Assembly: GCF_011684115.1 (NCBI RefSeq)
Contig: NZ_JAADJV010000005.1
Location: forward strand, 1 to 64,000
DNA length: 64,000 bases
Direction of reading: 5' to 3'
Source of the DNA: Rahnella aceris
GTDB lineage: Bacteria; Pseudomonadota; Gammaproteobacteria; Enterobacterales; Enterobacteriaceae
Shown here: in pieces, positions 55,534-64,000 of the stretch
How positions within the stretch are numbered: the first letter of the stretch is position 1
How the letters are laid out: each line of letters opens with the position of its first letter
Position numbers and translations under genes: made by a program
Notes under the pieces: model-generated
Databases searched by the model: none
What the model was told of the DNA's origin: nothing
The model's input: the letters and a program-made list of their open reading frames with translations, nothing else

Positions 55534-55700
55534 CCCCGCCCCCTAAAAAAGCTGGACAATCATCCCACAACTTTCCCTCTGACTCCACTGTGGCAGTGGT
55601 AAAGCCGGTGAGAATCAGACTTACGCACGCAATTAAGGGTGAGAATGACACAATGGGTTACATCGTGAAGGGAATTTGCAGGGAAAACCGCCAGGAAAAG

Positions 55701-56081
55701 TCACCAGCCAGACAGGAAAGAGAAGACTGTCCAGAACATGCCGATAACGCAGACCGCGCTGGCCAGAGAGGTTTTAAACCAGCCACCGCCAAAGAACGTG
55801 CTGAACGCAATGCCTATCAGGACGGAAACGGGCATCAGCGCCAGGAAGAACGGCCAGGTGTAGAGCAGGAAAAACAGGGTGTTGGAACCATAAACCAGAA
55901 AAGGGATCGCGAACGCCAGCCAGTAGAAGACAAACCCGATGAATCCGCCCTGCATGGAGTAGGAAGGATCTTCGGTGTCTGCACTGTCGGTTTCCGGTAT
56001 CGGCACGCGTGTCCGGGGGGTAATTTCCCCGGTGCGATCCACGCGGTTCCGACTGACAAGTCTGCTAAATAACGCCTGCAT
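55701..56081 (-). CDS. ygbE: YgbE, DUF3561 inner-membrane protein
   Basis: A 126-residue protein with three or so membrane segments and the motif YGSNTLFFLLYTWPFFLALM, shared with E. coli YgbE (107 residues). The function is unknown. The N-terminus is longer by about 20 hydrophilic residues. The start at 56081 follows AGGG; an earlier in-frame ATG is possible. It lies between ftsB and cysC, as in E. coli. Confidence 0.92.
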   Translation of the reverse strand: MQALFSRLVSRNRVDRTGEITPRTRVPIPETDSADTEDPSYSMQGGFIGFVFYWLAFAIPFLVYGSNTLFFLLYTWPFFLALMPVSVLIGIAFSTFFGGGWFKTSLASAVCVIGMFWTVFSFLSGW

Positions 56082-56140
56082 AGATGATCCCTGTATTTCA
56101 GTGTAAACCGGCACGCTCTGTGACGTTTGGCCGGCAACAT

Positions 56141-56764
56141 TCAGGGATTGATAATAGCGCGCTGGCGCATCACTTCTAATAATTGAGGCACCAATTGTGT
56201 TACCAATTGTTCACCATCAAGATGCACATCCGGGGTTTCCGGTGGCTGATATTCTGAGTCAATACCGGTGAAGTTTTTCAGTTCACCCGCACGGGCTTTT
56301 TTATACAAACCTTTCGGATCACGAGCCTCACAGATAGCCAGCGGCGTATCCACAAACACTTCAATAAACTGACCGTCTTCCAGCAAATCACGCACCATTT
56401 CACGCTCGGCGCGGTGAGGTGAAATGAACGCCGTCAGCACGACCTGCCCGGCATCCACCATCAGTTTCGCCACTTCACCTACACGACGGATGTTTTCACG
56501 CCGGTCGTCGTCGGTGAAGCCCAGATCACGGCACAGTCCGTGACGGACATTATCGCCATCGAGCAGATAAGTGCTGACGCCCTGCGCATACAGCGCCTGT
56601 TCAAGCGCACCGGCCACGGTGGATTTCCCCGAGCCAGAAAGCCCGGTGAACCACAGCACCGCACCACGATGGCCATGTTGCTTTTCGCGATCCGCACGAG
56701 TCACCGTGTGCGGATGCCAGACAACATTCTCATCTTTTAAAAAAGTGCTGTCTTGTGACGCCAT
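56141..56764 (-). CDS. cysC: Adenylylsulfate (APS) kinase
   Basis: It phosphorylates APS to PAPS. The 207 residues contain the P-loop GLSGSGKST (about 39-47), [15 protein letters not shown] and FISPHRAER. The start MASQDSTFL is chosen to match the family; it begins two bases before the cysN stop ends. Last gene of cysG-D-N-C. Confidence 0.97.
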   Translation of the reverse strand: MASQDSTFLKDENVVWHPHTVTRADREKQHGHRGAVLWFTGLSGSGKSTVAGALEQALYAQGVSTYLLDGDNVRHGLCRDLGFTDDDRRENIRRVGEVAKLMVDAGQVVLTAFISPHRAEREMVRDLLEDGQFIEVFVDTPLAICEARDPKGLYKKARAGELKNFTGIDSEYQPPETPDVHLDGEQLVTQLVPQLLEVMRQRAIINP

Positions 56765-56765
56765 C

Positions 56766-58193
56766 TTATTTGCCACCCAGCAGGTCGCGCGCACCCCAGT
56801 GCGGGAAGTGACGTCGAACCAGGCTGTTCAGTTCCAGCTCAAATGCGCTGTATTTATCCGATTCCTGATATACCTGTTCAATGGCTTCACGTACCAGACC
56901 AGCACCCACGGTAACGTTGGTCAGCCGATCGATAAAGATCATGCCGCCGGTCACCGCGTTGCTCTGATAGTTATCCAGCACCAATGGTTCGTCGAAGGCC
57001 AGTTCCACCAGTCCGATACCATTCAGTGGCAGGTTTTCTACCACACGCTGCGTCAGCGAGTTAATTTCCACCTGATATTCGATATTTTCCACACGCGCAC
57101 GGGCTTTCTTGCCGCCGACTTTGATGTCGTAACTCTGGCCGACGCTCAGTGGTTGCTCGGCCATCCACACCACGTCGACTTTGGCATTCTGTACCGGTTT
57201 AACCGTTTCTTCTGCATCGACCAGCGTGTCGCCACGGCTGATATCACGCTCATCGGCCAGCACCAGCGTAATCGCGTCGCCCGCCCAGGCTTCCTGCAAA
57301 TCACCGTCAAAGGTCACAATGCGTGCCACGGTAGATTCCACACCGGATGGCAATACTTTCACCTTCTGACCGACACGGACAGAACCGGATGCCAGCGTTC
57401 CCGCATAGCCACGGAAATCAAGATTCGGGCGGTTAACGTACTGCACCGGGAAGCGCATCGGTTGCTGTTCACGAATGTTAATAATGTTTACCGTTTCCAG
57501 CACGTCGAGCAACGTCGGGCCGGTGTACCAGTTCATTTTATCGCTTGATGTGGCAACGTTGTCGCCTTCCAGCGCGGAAAGCGGCACAAATTTGATGTCC
57601 AGATCGGTCGGCAGTTGCTGCGCGAAATCCAGATAATCCTGTTTAAACTGCTCGAATACCGCTTCGCTGTAATCCACCAGATCCATTTTGTTGACGGCCA
57701 CCACCAGGTGACGGATCCCGAGCAAGGTCGCAATGAAGCTGTGACGGCGGGTTTGATCCAGCACACCTTTACGGGCGTCGATCAGTAAGATCGCCAGATC
57801 ACAGGTCGATGCACCGGTCGCCATATTGCGGGTGTACTGTTCGTGCCCCGGCGTGTCCGCAATGATGAACTTACGTTTTTCGGTAGAGAAATAACGGTAA
57901 GCCACATCGATAGTAATGCCCTGTTCGCGTTCGGCCTGTAAGCCATCCACCAGCAGTGCCAGATCCAGTTTCTCGCCCTGGGTGCCGTGACGTTTACTGT
58001 CGTTATGCAGAGAAGACAGCTGATCTTCGTAGATCTGACGGGTGTCATGCAGCAGGCGCCCGATCAGGGTGCTTTTGCCGTCATCGACGCTGCCGCAGGT
58101 CAGAAAGCGCAGCAGGCTTTTGTGTTGCTGAGCGTGCAGGTAAGCTTCAACGCCACCCTGCTCCGCGATTTGTTGTGCAATTGCGTTATTCAT
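56766..58193 (-). CDS. cysN: Sulfate adenylyltransferase subunit 1 (GTPase)
   Basis: GTPase subunit of ATP sulfurylase, coupling GTP hydrolysis to APS formation. The 475 residues carry the EF-Tu-like G motifs GSVDDGKST (about 34), [12 protein letters not shown] and NKMDLVD. It is 13 nt after cysD. Confidence 0.98.
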   Translation of the reverse strand: MNNAIAQQIAEQGGVEAYLHAQQHKSLLRFLTCGSVDDGKSTLIGRLLHDTRQIYEDQLSSLHNDSKRHGTQGEKLDLALLVDGLQAEREQGITIDVAYRYFSTEKRKFIIADTPGHEQYTRNMATGASTCDLAILLIDARKGVLDQTRRHSFIATLLGIRHLVVAVNKMDLVDYSEAVFEQFKQDYLDFAQQLPTDLDIKFVPLSALEGDNVATSSDKMNWYTGPTLLDVLETVNIINIREQQPMRFPVQYVNRPNLDFRGYAGTLASGSVRVGQKVKVLPSGVESTVARIVTFDGDLQEAWAGDAITLVLADERDISRGDTLVDAEETVKPVQNAKVDVVWMAEQPLSVGQSYDIKVGGKKARARVENIEYQVEINSLTQRVVENLPLNGIGLVELAFDEPLVLDNYQSNAVTGGMIFIDRLTNVTVGAGLVREAIEQVYQESDKYSAFELELNSLVRRHFPHWGARDLLGGK

Positions 58194-58206
58194 TAGCTGC
58201 GGCTCC

Positions 58207-59115
58207 TCAGAAGTATCCTTGACGCTTTTTCAGTTCCATCGAACCGGCCTGATCACGGTCGATCGCGCGTCCCTGACGTTCACTGGTGGTCGATACCAGC
58301 ATCTCTTCGATGATCTCCGGCAACGTTTGTGCCTCAGATTCAACAGCACCGGTCAACGGCCAGCAGCCTAATGTGCGGAAACGCACCATTTTCTTCTCGA
58401 TCACTTCGCCCGGTTGCAGATCAATACGATCATCATCAACCATCAGCAGCATACCGTCGCGCTCCAGCACCGGACGCGGTGCGGCCAGATACAACGGAAC
58501 GATTTCGATATTTTCCAGATAGATGTACTGCCAGATATCCAGCTCAGTCCAGTTAGACAGCGGGAACACGCGGATGCTTTCGCCTTTGTTAATCTGGCCG
58601 TTGTAATTGTGCCACAGTTCAGGACGCTGGTTTTTTGGATCCCAGCGGTGGAAGCGGTCACGGAACGAATAGATACGCTCTTTGGCACGGGATTTTTCTT
58701 CGTCACGGCGTGCACCGCCGAAAGCGGCATCAAAGCCATATTTATTCAGCGCCTGCTTCAGACCTTCAGTTTTCATGATGTCAGTATGTTTGGCACTGCC
58801 GTGCACAAACGGGTTGATGCCCATTGCCACACCTTCCGGGTTTTTATGCACCAGCAGCTCAAAACCGTAATTCTTCGCCGTGCGGTCACGGAAGTCGTAC
58901 ATTTCGCGGAATTTCCAGCCGGTATCCACATGCAGCAGCGGGAACGGCAAGGTGCCCGGGAAGAAAGCTTTGCGCGCCAGATGCAACATCACCGAGGAAT
59001 CTTTCCCGATGGAGTACATCATCACCGGGTTGGCGAATTCAGCAGCCACTTCACGGATGATATGGATACTCTCCGCCTCCAGTTGCCGCAAATGAGTCAG
59101 TCGTTTTTCGTCCAT
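58207..59115 (-). CDS. cysD: Sulfate adenylyltransferase subunit 2
   Basis: Catalytic PP-loop subunit of ATP sulfurylase. The 302 residues (E. coli 302) show the PP-loop [19 protein letters not shown] (about 34) and [17 protein letters not shown]. It follows cysG by 10 nt, so a single transcript with cysN and cysC is likely. Confidence 0.98.
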   Translation of the reverse strand: MDEKRLTHLRQLEAESIHIIREVAAEFANPVMMYSIGKDSSVMLHLARKAFFPGTLPFPLLHVDTGWKFREMYDFRDRTAKNYGFELLVHKNPEGVAMGINPFVHGSAKHTDIMKTEGLKQALNKYGFDAAFGGARRDEEKSRAKERIYSFRDRFHRWDPKNQRPELWHNYNGQINKGESIRVFPLSNWTELDIWQYIYLENIEIVPLYLAAPRPVLERDGMLLMVDDDRIDLQPGEVIEKKMVRFRTLGCWPLTGAVESEAQTLPEIIEEMLVSTTSERQGRAIDRDQAGSMELKKRQGYF

Positions 59116-59125
59116 AACAGATCCT

Positions 59126-60550
59126 TTAAGCCAAATTCACAACCGACGGGCGTTGGGTGCCGTCAGTCTCAGGATGATGCCCAAACCAGGCCAGTTGCTG
59201 ATGAAGTGATACCACTTCACCAATCACCAGTAACGCCGGCGCCGGCGCCTGCTGAGCCAGATGTTCAAGATTATCGAGTGTTCCGGTCAGCACCTGCTGA
59301 TCAGAACGCGTTCCCCGTCCGATGACCGCAACGGGCGTATGCGCTGCGCGACCATGAGCGATCAGTTGCTGGCTGATTTCGGCAGCTTTAAGCGTGCCCA
59401 TATAAATCGCCAATGTCTGCTGGCCTTTCGCGAGGGTCTCCCACTGCACGCCGTTGTTTTCCGGACGGCAATGCCCGGTCACGAATATCACACTCTGCGC
59501 GTAATCGCGGTGCGTCAGCGGAATACCGGCATAAGCCGTTGCGCCGGCCGCTGCGGTAACACCCGGCACCACCTGGAAAGGAATGCCTGCCGCCTGCACC
59601 GCCTGTAATTCTTCGCCGCCGCGTCCGAAAATAAACGGATCACCGCCTTTGAGGCGCACGACTTTTTTCCCCTGCTGCGCCAGTTCGACCAGCAGACGGT
59701 TAGTGTCTTCCTGCGCGACAGAATGGCTGCCCGCACGTTTACCCACACAAATCTTGTCCGCATCGCGGCGCACTAAATCCAGCACGTCTTCGCTGACCAG
59801 ATAGTCGTAAAGCACGACATCGGCCTGCTGCATCACCTGCAGCCCGCGAAGGGTGAGCAATCCTGCATCACCCGGCCCGGCACCGACCAGCGTGACATTC
59901 CCGCTATGCGAGATGTCTTCCGCGTTTTCTAACTGCTGTTGCAGCGCCTGTTCTGCTTCTGCGAGCTTTCCCGCAGAAGCGAGGCTGGCAAAGCGTCCGG
60001 CAAACAGTTGTTCCCAGAAACGGCGACGCGCACGCATTGAACTGAACTGTACTTTCACATTGTCGCGCCAGCGTCCGGCGATATTGGCCATTTGCCCCAG
60101 GCTGCCCGGCAGTAGAGTTTCCAGCTTCTCGCGCAACATTCTGGCGAGTACCGGCGCTTTACCGCTGGAAGAAATCGCGACCACAATCGGCGAACGGTCG
60201 ACAATCGAAGGGAAAATGAACGAGCACTTCGGCTGATCGTCAACCACGTTAGCCAGAACATGACGGCGGTCGGCCTGTTCAAAAACCTCAGCATTTAACG
60301 CGGCATCGTCGGTGGCGGCAATCACCAGAAAAACATCGTCGAGCTGTTCCGGCAGAAATGCCTGTGCCGACCAGCTAACTTCTGCGGCCTGTCTGCGTTG
60401 TTCCAGCTCGGGAGAAAGTGCCTGTGCGACTATCCGTACTTGCGCACCTGCCCGCAGGAGGAGATCAATTTTGCGAGCAGCGACTTCGCCACCTCCCACG
60501 ACCAGCACAGGGCGTTGTTTGAGGTCGGCAAATATTGGTAGATAGTCCAC
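59126..60550 (-). CDS. cysG: Siroheme synthase CysG (fused three-activity enzyme)
   Basis: It makes siroheme for sulfite reductase from uroporphyrinogen III: the N-terminal half is precorrin-2 dehydrogenase/ferrochelatase ([18 protein letters not shown], about 17; [16 protein letters not shown]), and the C-terminal half the SAM methyltransferase ([15 protein letters not shown], about 220; [13 protein letters not shown]). The 474 residues make it longer than E. coli CysG (457). Here it leads the cysDNC operon, whereas E. coli keeps it with nir genes; the coupling to sulfate assimilation makes sense since CysI needs siroheme. Confidence 0.96.
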   Translation of the reverse strand: MDYLPIFADLKQRPVLVVGGGEVAARKIDLLLRAGAQVRIVAQALSPELEQRRQAAEVSWSAQAFLPEQLDDVFLVIAATDDAALNAEVFEQADRRHVLANVVDDQPKCSFIFPSIVDRSPIVVAISSSGKAPVLARMLREKLETLLPGSLGQMANIAGRWRDNVKVQFSSMRARRRFWEQLFAGRFASLASAGKLAEAEQALQQQLENAEDISHSGNVTLVGAGPGDAGLLTLRGLQVMQQADVVLYDYLVSEDVLDLVRRDADKICVGKRAGSHSVAQEDTNRLLVELAQQGKKVVRLKGGDPFIFGRGGEELQAVQAAGIPFQVVPGVTAAAGATAYAGIPLTHRDYAQSVIFVTGHCRPENNGVQWETLAKGQQTLAIYMGTLKAAEISQQLIAHGRAAHTPVAVIGRGTRSDQQVLTGTLDNLEHLAQQAPAPALLVIGEVVSLHQQLAWFGHHPETDGTQRPSVVNLA

Positions 60551-60579
60551 AAAAGCCTTTAATGATTGTCAGAGTTAAT

Positions 60580-60620
60580 AAACAAACTATACGTGCAGGC
60601 AATAATTGATCTGAAATGAC
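60580..60620 (-). promoter_or_regulatory. Probable cysG-D-N-C promoter region
   Basis: A TATAGT -10 (minus strand, 60586-60591) about 35 nt upstream of cysG has no good -35, as is usual for CysB-activated promoters, and AT-rich DNA upstream. The CysB site itself is too degenerate for me to place. Confidence 0.35.
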
Positions 60621-60801
60621 GAAAAGGAATGAATAGTTACTAAATGGAATATAGCCCGGCAAAAAGAGCGGTTTGGGATAACGGGAAATTGTCTAATCGC
60701 ACAGACAATCGCATACTGTACGCCCCAGAAAGACCGCCACACGCGGCCTGTTGTTTGATTGCCTTCCGGTCATATTGACCAGCAAATAAGGATTTTTGGC
60801 T

Positions 60802-61839
60802 ATGTTTTCTTTTTTACGCATGAAGCGGACGCTGCTGGCGCTGAGCCTGAGCTGTGTCTGTATGGGTCATGCGATGGCGGCGTCCGCCCCGCTTCCGCCG
60901 GTGGGGATGATCGCCAGTCAGCAAATTCGCCATATCGCCACCTATTTTCCCGGACGCATGGCCGGCAGCCCGGCAGAACTGATCGCCGCGGATTATCTGA
61001 ATCAGCAGTTCAATAAATTAGGATATACGAGCGATTTACGTGGCTTCGATACCCGCTATCTTTACACCAGCAATGCGGGCAAAAAGAACTGGCAAAATAT
61101 TCACGCCACGTCGGTGATTGCCGCACGTGCAGGAGAAGTGCCGCAGCAAATCATCGTGATAGCGCATTTCGATACCTATGTGCCGCAAAGCGACAGTGAT
61201 ACCAACCATAATCTCGGCGGCCTGACGCTGCAGGGGGTCGATGACAACGCTTCCGGCGTCGGTGTGATGCTTGAGCTGGCCGAACGCATGCAGGCCATCC
61301 CGACGCACTACAGCTTGCGTTTCGTGGCGCTGAGTGCGGAAGAAACCGGTGCTAAAGGCGCGGAAGACTTTGTGAACCGCATGAGTGCTGAAGAGAAGAA
61401 AAATACGCTGCTGGTGATCAACCTGAATTCGCTGATCACCGGTGACCGGTTGTATTTCAACAGCGGCGCGAATACTTCCGTGGCCGTGGCGAAACTCACC
61501 CGCGTACGGGCGCTGAATATTGCGCACAGTCTGGGTATTCCGGCAGAAAGCCACGAAGGCGTACATTGCTGCGATGGCATAAAAGCGCTGGATGACGCAC
61601 GGCTGCCGCTGCTGAACGTGACGGCGACTAACTATGCGCTGGGTAAGAAAGACGGCCTCCAGCAACGCGCGATCACCAGCCACTTCCCGCTGGGTACCAC
61701 GCGTTATCAGAGCCAGTTCGATAATCTGCAGTATCTGGATAAAGCCCTGCCGGGACGCATTGAAAAACGTTCCCGCGATACGGTGAAAGTGTTATTCCCG
61801 CTGCTGAAGGATCTGGCGAAACCGGCGAAACACGCCTGA
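60802..61839 (+). CDS. iap: Alkaline phosphatase isozyme-conversion aminopeptidase Iap
   Basis: A periplasmic zinc aminopeptidase (M28 family) that trims Arg from the N-terminus of alkaline phosphatase in E. coli. The 345 residues equal E. coli Iap. A signal peptide (about 1-26, ALSLSCVCMGHAMA) is followed by the metal-site motifs HFDTYVP, DDNASGVGVMLELAE and LSAEETGAKGAE. The ATG at 60802 is chosen (AAGGA ten nt upstream); a TTG two codons earlier is close to the ribosome-binding site. In E. coli a CRISPR array lies nearby; there is none here. Confidence 0.94.
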   Translation: MFSFLRMKRTLLALSLSCVCMGHAMAASAPLPPVGMIASQQIRHIATYFPGRMAGSPAELIAADYLNQQFNKLGYTSDLRGFDTRYLYTSNAGKKNWQNIHATSVIAARAGEVPQQIIVIAHFDTYVPQSDSDTNHNLGGLTLQGVDDNASGVGVMLELAERMQAIPTHYSLRFVALSAEETGAKGAEDFVNRMSAEEKKNTLLVINLNSLITGDRLYFNSGANTSVAVAKLTRVRALNIAHSLGIPAESHEGVHCCDGIKALDDARLPLLNVTATNYALGKKDGLQQRAITSHFPLGTTRYQSQFDNLQYLDKALPGRIEKRSRDTVKVLFPLLKDLAKPAKHA

Positions 61840-61854
61840 TTAAATATGGGGAGT

Positions 61855-61995
61855 TGAGACGTTAATTACAGGAATCCCCTAAATAATTCGGATTGCAGGA
61901 AGGCGGCAAGTGAACGCATCCCCGGGAGCATAGATTACTATGTGACCGGGGTAAGAGCGCGCAGCCAACGCATCTGCAACCCGAAGTATGACGGG
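61855..61995. repeat. Structured intergenic element between iap and cysH, probable dispersed repeat
   Basis: About 140 bases without a gene that contain a strong imperfect hairpin CCCCGG-GAGCATAG-ATTA-CTATGTGA-CCGGGG (about 61920-61952) within a block of the type AAGGCGGCAAGTGAACGCATC...GCGCGCAGCCAACGCATC...GAAGTATGACGGGG. From memory, blocks of this kind recur in intergenic regions of Serratia, Yersinia and related genomes. No second copy is in the window, so the repeat status is an inference. It may also serve as terminator for the convergent genes. Confidence 0.5.
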
Positions 61996-61998
61996 GAT

Positions 61999-62736
61999 TT
62001 ATTCATGGAGGCCGCATTCGCGTTTCAGTCCAAAAAATCGCGTGTCTTCTTCCTTCATCCCTTCTTCCCATTTTTTCGTGGTGTGTGTGTCACCGACGGA
62101 AAGATAGCCCTGATCCCACAGCGGGTGATAGCTCAGGCCGTTGTCTTGCAGATAACGGAAGATCTGACGGTTATCCCAGTCGATAATCGGCAGGATTTTA
62201 AACACACCACGTTGCACCGCCAGCACCGGCAGATGCGCACGGCTGCCGGATTGCTCACGACGCAGACCGGCAAACCAGGTCTGCACGCCGAGCGTCTGAA
62301 TCGCCCGATTCATCGGCTCGACTTTATTGATGTGATTATATTTCTCGATGCCCTCGACGCCCTGCTCCCACAGTTTGCCGTAACGCGCTTCCTGCCAGGC
62401 TGCCGAATGTTCAGCACGGAATACCTGTAAATTCAGGTTCAGCTGTTCGGTTAACGTATCGATGAACTGATAGGTTTCCGGGAACAGATAGCCGGTATCG
62501 GTCAGGATCACCGGAATGTCCGGTTTCTGCTGAGTGACTAAGTGCAGACAGACCGCCGCCTGAATCCCGAAGCTGGAAGACAGGGCGAATTCACCAGGCA
62601 TATTTTCCAGCGCCCATTGCACACGCTCCTGCGCGGACAATTTTTCGAGGCTGACGTTAATTTCCGCCAGCGCCATGGATTGTCCGGACTTCGGCAGTTC
62701 ATTCAGTTCAGCCAGAGTAAGGTTCAGCAAACTCAT
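61999..62736 (-). CDS. cysH: PAPS reductase
   Basis: It reduces PAPS to sulfite with thioredoxin. The 245 residues (E. coli 244) hold the PP-loop-like region [12 protein letters not shown] and [12 protein letters not shown], and end in the catalytic ECGLHE. Follows cysI by 24 nt in the operon. Confidence 0.98.
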   Translation of the reverse strand: MSLLNLTLAELNELPKSGQSMALAEINVSLEKLSAQERVQWALENMPGEFALSSSFGIQAAVCLHLVTQQKPDIPVILTDTGYLFPETYQFIDTLTEQLNLNLQVFRAEHSAAWQEARYGKLWEQGVEGIEKYNHINKVEPMNRAIQTLGVQTWFAGLRREQSGSRAHLPVLAVQRGVFKILPIIDWDNRQIFRYLQDNGLSYHPLWDQGYLSVGDTHTTKKWEEGMKEEDTRFFGLKRECGLHE

Positions 62737-62760
62737 ATCGCCTCCTGTCGGTTATCGCTC

Positions 62761-64000
62761 TTAATCATAAAAGTCACGTGCCGGATCCAGCACGGGCTTA
62801 ATGATCCCTGCGCGGATCACAAAGTCGCCAAAGCCTTCACCGGTTTCGCGCTCTTTCGACCAGCGTCCGACCAGTTCGTCAATGATGCCCAGGATCTCTG
62901 CATCAGAAATATTTTCGCGGTACATGCGCGGAATACGTGTTCCGGCGCGGTTTCCGCCAAGGTGCAGGTTGTAGCGGTTCATCGCTTTCCCCACCAGACC
63001 AATTTCGGCCAGCAGCGCACGACCGCAGCCGTTCGGACAACCGGTCACACGCAGCACGATGTGTTCATCGCCTACGCCGTGGCCGTGCATGATGCCTTCT
63101 ACTTTGGTCACAAACTCAGGCAGGAAACGTTCCGCTTCCGCCATCGCCAGCGGGCAGGTCGGATAAGACACGCAGGCCATCGAGTTTTTACGTTGCTCGG
63201 TGACACCGTCGTCAATCAGGCCGTGATTACGCGCCAGGGTTTCGATCGCGTCTTTGTCTTGTTCCGCGACACCGGCCACGATCAGGTTCTGGTTAGCAGT
63301 AAGCCTGAAATCACCTTTATGGATCTTAGCAATTTCTGCCAGTCCGGTTTTCAGCGGCTTGCCCGGATAATCAAGAATACGGCCATTTTCGATAAACAGT
63401 GTCAGATGCCATTGTTTATCGATGCCTTTTACCCAGCCGATACGATCGCCGCGACCGGTGAATTCGTAAGGACGAATATCACCAAACTGAATGCCTGCAC
63501 GTTTTTCAACTTCGGCTTTGAATACCGGCACGCCGACGCGTTCCAGCGTGTATTTGGTTTTGGCGTTTTTACGGTTGGTACGGTTACCCCAGTCGCGCTG
63601 CGTGGTCACCACGGCTTCGGCGACGGCCAGCGTGTTCTCCAGCGGAATAAAGCCCAGCTCGCTGGCAGTTCGTGCGTAAGTGGCTTTATCACCGTGGGCG
63701 ATAGAAAGCCCGCCGCCGACCAGCACGTTGAAGCCGACCAGTTTGCCGTTATCGGCAATCGCCACAAAATTCAGGTCGTTGGCGTGAAGATCCACGTCAT
63801 TTTGCGGCGGGATCACCACGGTGGTTTTGAATTTACGTGGCAGATAGGTCGCCCCCAGGATCGGCTCTTCGTCGGTGGTTTCGACTTTTTCCTGATCCAG
63901 CCACACTTCGGCGTAAGCACGGGTGCGCGGCAGCAGGTGCTCGGAGATTTTCTTCGCCCACTGATACGCTTCCTGATGCAGTTCAGATTCCACCGGATTC
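62761..64000 (-). CDS. cysI: Sulfite reductase hemoprotein subunit CysI, partial (start outside window)
   Basis: Beta subunit of NADPH-sulfite reductase with siroheme and a 4Fe-4S cluster. The window holds about 413 residues of the C-terminal part (E. coli 570), and the frame continues past the right edge ([14 protein letters not shown] aligns internally), so the first visible Met-like GTG is not the start. The cluster cysteines are present in [10 protein letters not shown] and TGCPNGCGR. The NADPH-flavoprotein gene cysJ should lie beyond the edge. Confidence 0.97.
   Translation of the reverse strand, partial: NPVESELHQEAYQWAKKISEHLLPRTRAYAEVWLDQEKVETTDEEPILGATYLPRKFKTTVVIPPQNDVDLHANDLNFVAIADNGKLVGFNVLVGGGLSIAHGDKATYARTASELGFIPLENTLAVAEAVVTTQRDWGNRTNRKNAKTKYTLERVGVPVFKAEVEKRAGIQFGDIRPYEFTGRGDRIGWVKGIDKQWHLTLFIENGRILDYPGKPLKTGLAEIAKIHKGDFRLTANQNLIVAGVAEQDKDAIETLARNHGLIDDGVTEQRKNSMACVSYPTCPLAMAEAERFLPEFVTKVEGIMHGHGVGDEHIVLRVTGCPNGCGRALLAEIGLVGKAMNRYNLHLGGNRAGTRIPRMYRENISDAEILGIIDELVGRWSKERETGEGFGDFVIRAGIIKPVLDPARDFYD

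Noticed and set aside
58414..59325. 303-codon open frame on the plus strand over cysD/cysG
   Set aside because: It is a shadow of cysD; its sequence is rich in His/Gln/Arg as expected from antisense reading.
61840..61998. Possible CRISPR array next to iap
   Set aside because: E. coli has CRISPR near iap, but here there is no series of direct repeats with spacers and no cas gene; only one structured block is present.

Overview
The window is a stretch of enterobacterial chromosome, most likely from the Yersiniaceae (Rahnella, Ewingella or Serratia-like). The gene order clpB-pgeF-rluD / bamD-raiA-pheLA / tyrA-aroF ... rplS-trmD-rimM-rpsP-ffh ... luxS-micA-gshA ... tRNA-csrA-alaS-recX-recA ... 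mutS / rpoS-nlpD-pcm-surE-truD-ispFD-ftsB ... cysCNDG-iap-cysHI follows the E. coli core map, with protein lengths close to E. coli. The genus is an inference; no 16S sequence is in the window. The left edge carries the promoters of an rRNA operon that starts just outside it.

Layout: (1) 1-10.1 kb is core: rrn promoters, clpB, pgeF, rluD, bamD, raiA, pheL-pheA with attenuator, tyrA-aroF with TyrR boxes. (2) 10.2-26.1 kb is a P2/186-type element between aroF and rplS. It has repressor, early genes, gene A replication protein, lysis cassette and nearly the whole P2 tail and baseplate set, but no integrase, Cox, terminase, portal, scaffold, capsid or head-completion genes and no gpS. This is the make-up of an R-type tailocin (headless contractile tail bacteriocin). 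(3) 26.1-43.4 kb is core again: ribosome/SRP genes, ypjD-yfjD, luxS, the MicA sRNA, gshA, three tRNA-Arg and one tRNA-Ser gene, csrA, alaS, recX-recA, pncC, mltB. (4) 43.5-46.6 kb holds an unrecognised 886-residue multidomain protein and an AT-rich intergenic region, probably accessory. (5) 46.6-64 kb has mutS, rpoS and its upstream genes, the MEP-pathway genes ispD/ispF, ftsB, and a sulfate assimilation cluster (cysCNDG, iap, cysH, and cysI running off the right edge).

The tailocin is the main item. Its regulatory sites can be read directly and suggest a cascade. A perfect LexA box overlaps the promoter of a 64-residue ORF (candidate antirepressor). A 16-bp operator-like dyad lies in the early promoter, and a copy differing at one base overlaps the predicted ogr promoter, so one CI-type repressor could hold both early genes and the late activator. 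Ogr-type boxes lie upstream of X and FI, and a partial one upstream of V. The inferred order is DNA damage, LexA cleavage, loss of CI repression, Ogr synthesis, then tail and lysis genes. The tape measure is short (543 residues against 815 in P2), and the fibre C-terminus and its chaperone are AT-rich, as expected for an exchangeable targeting module.
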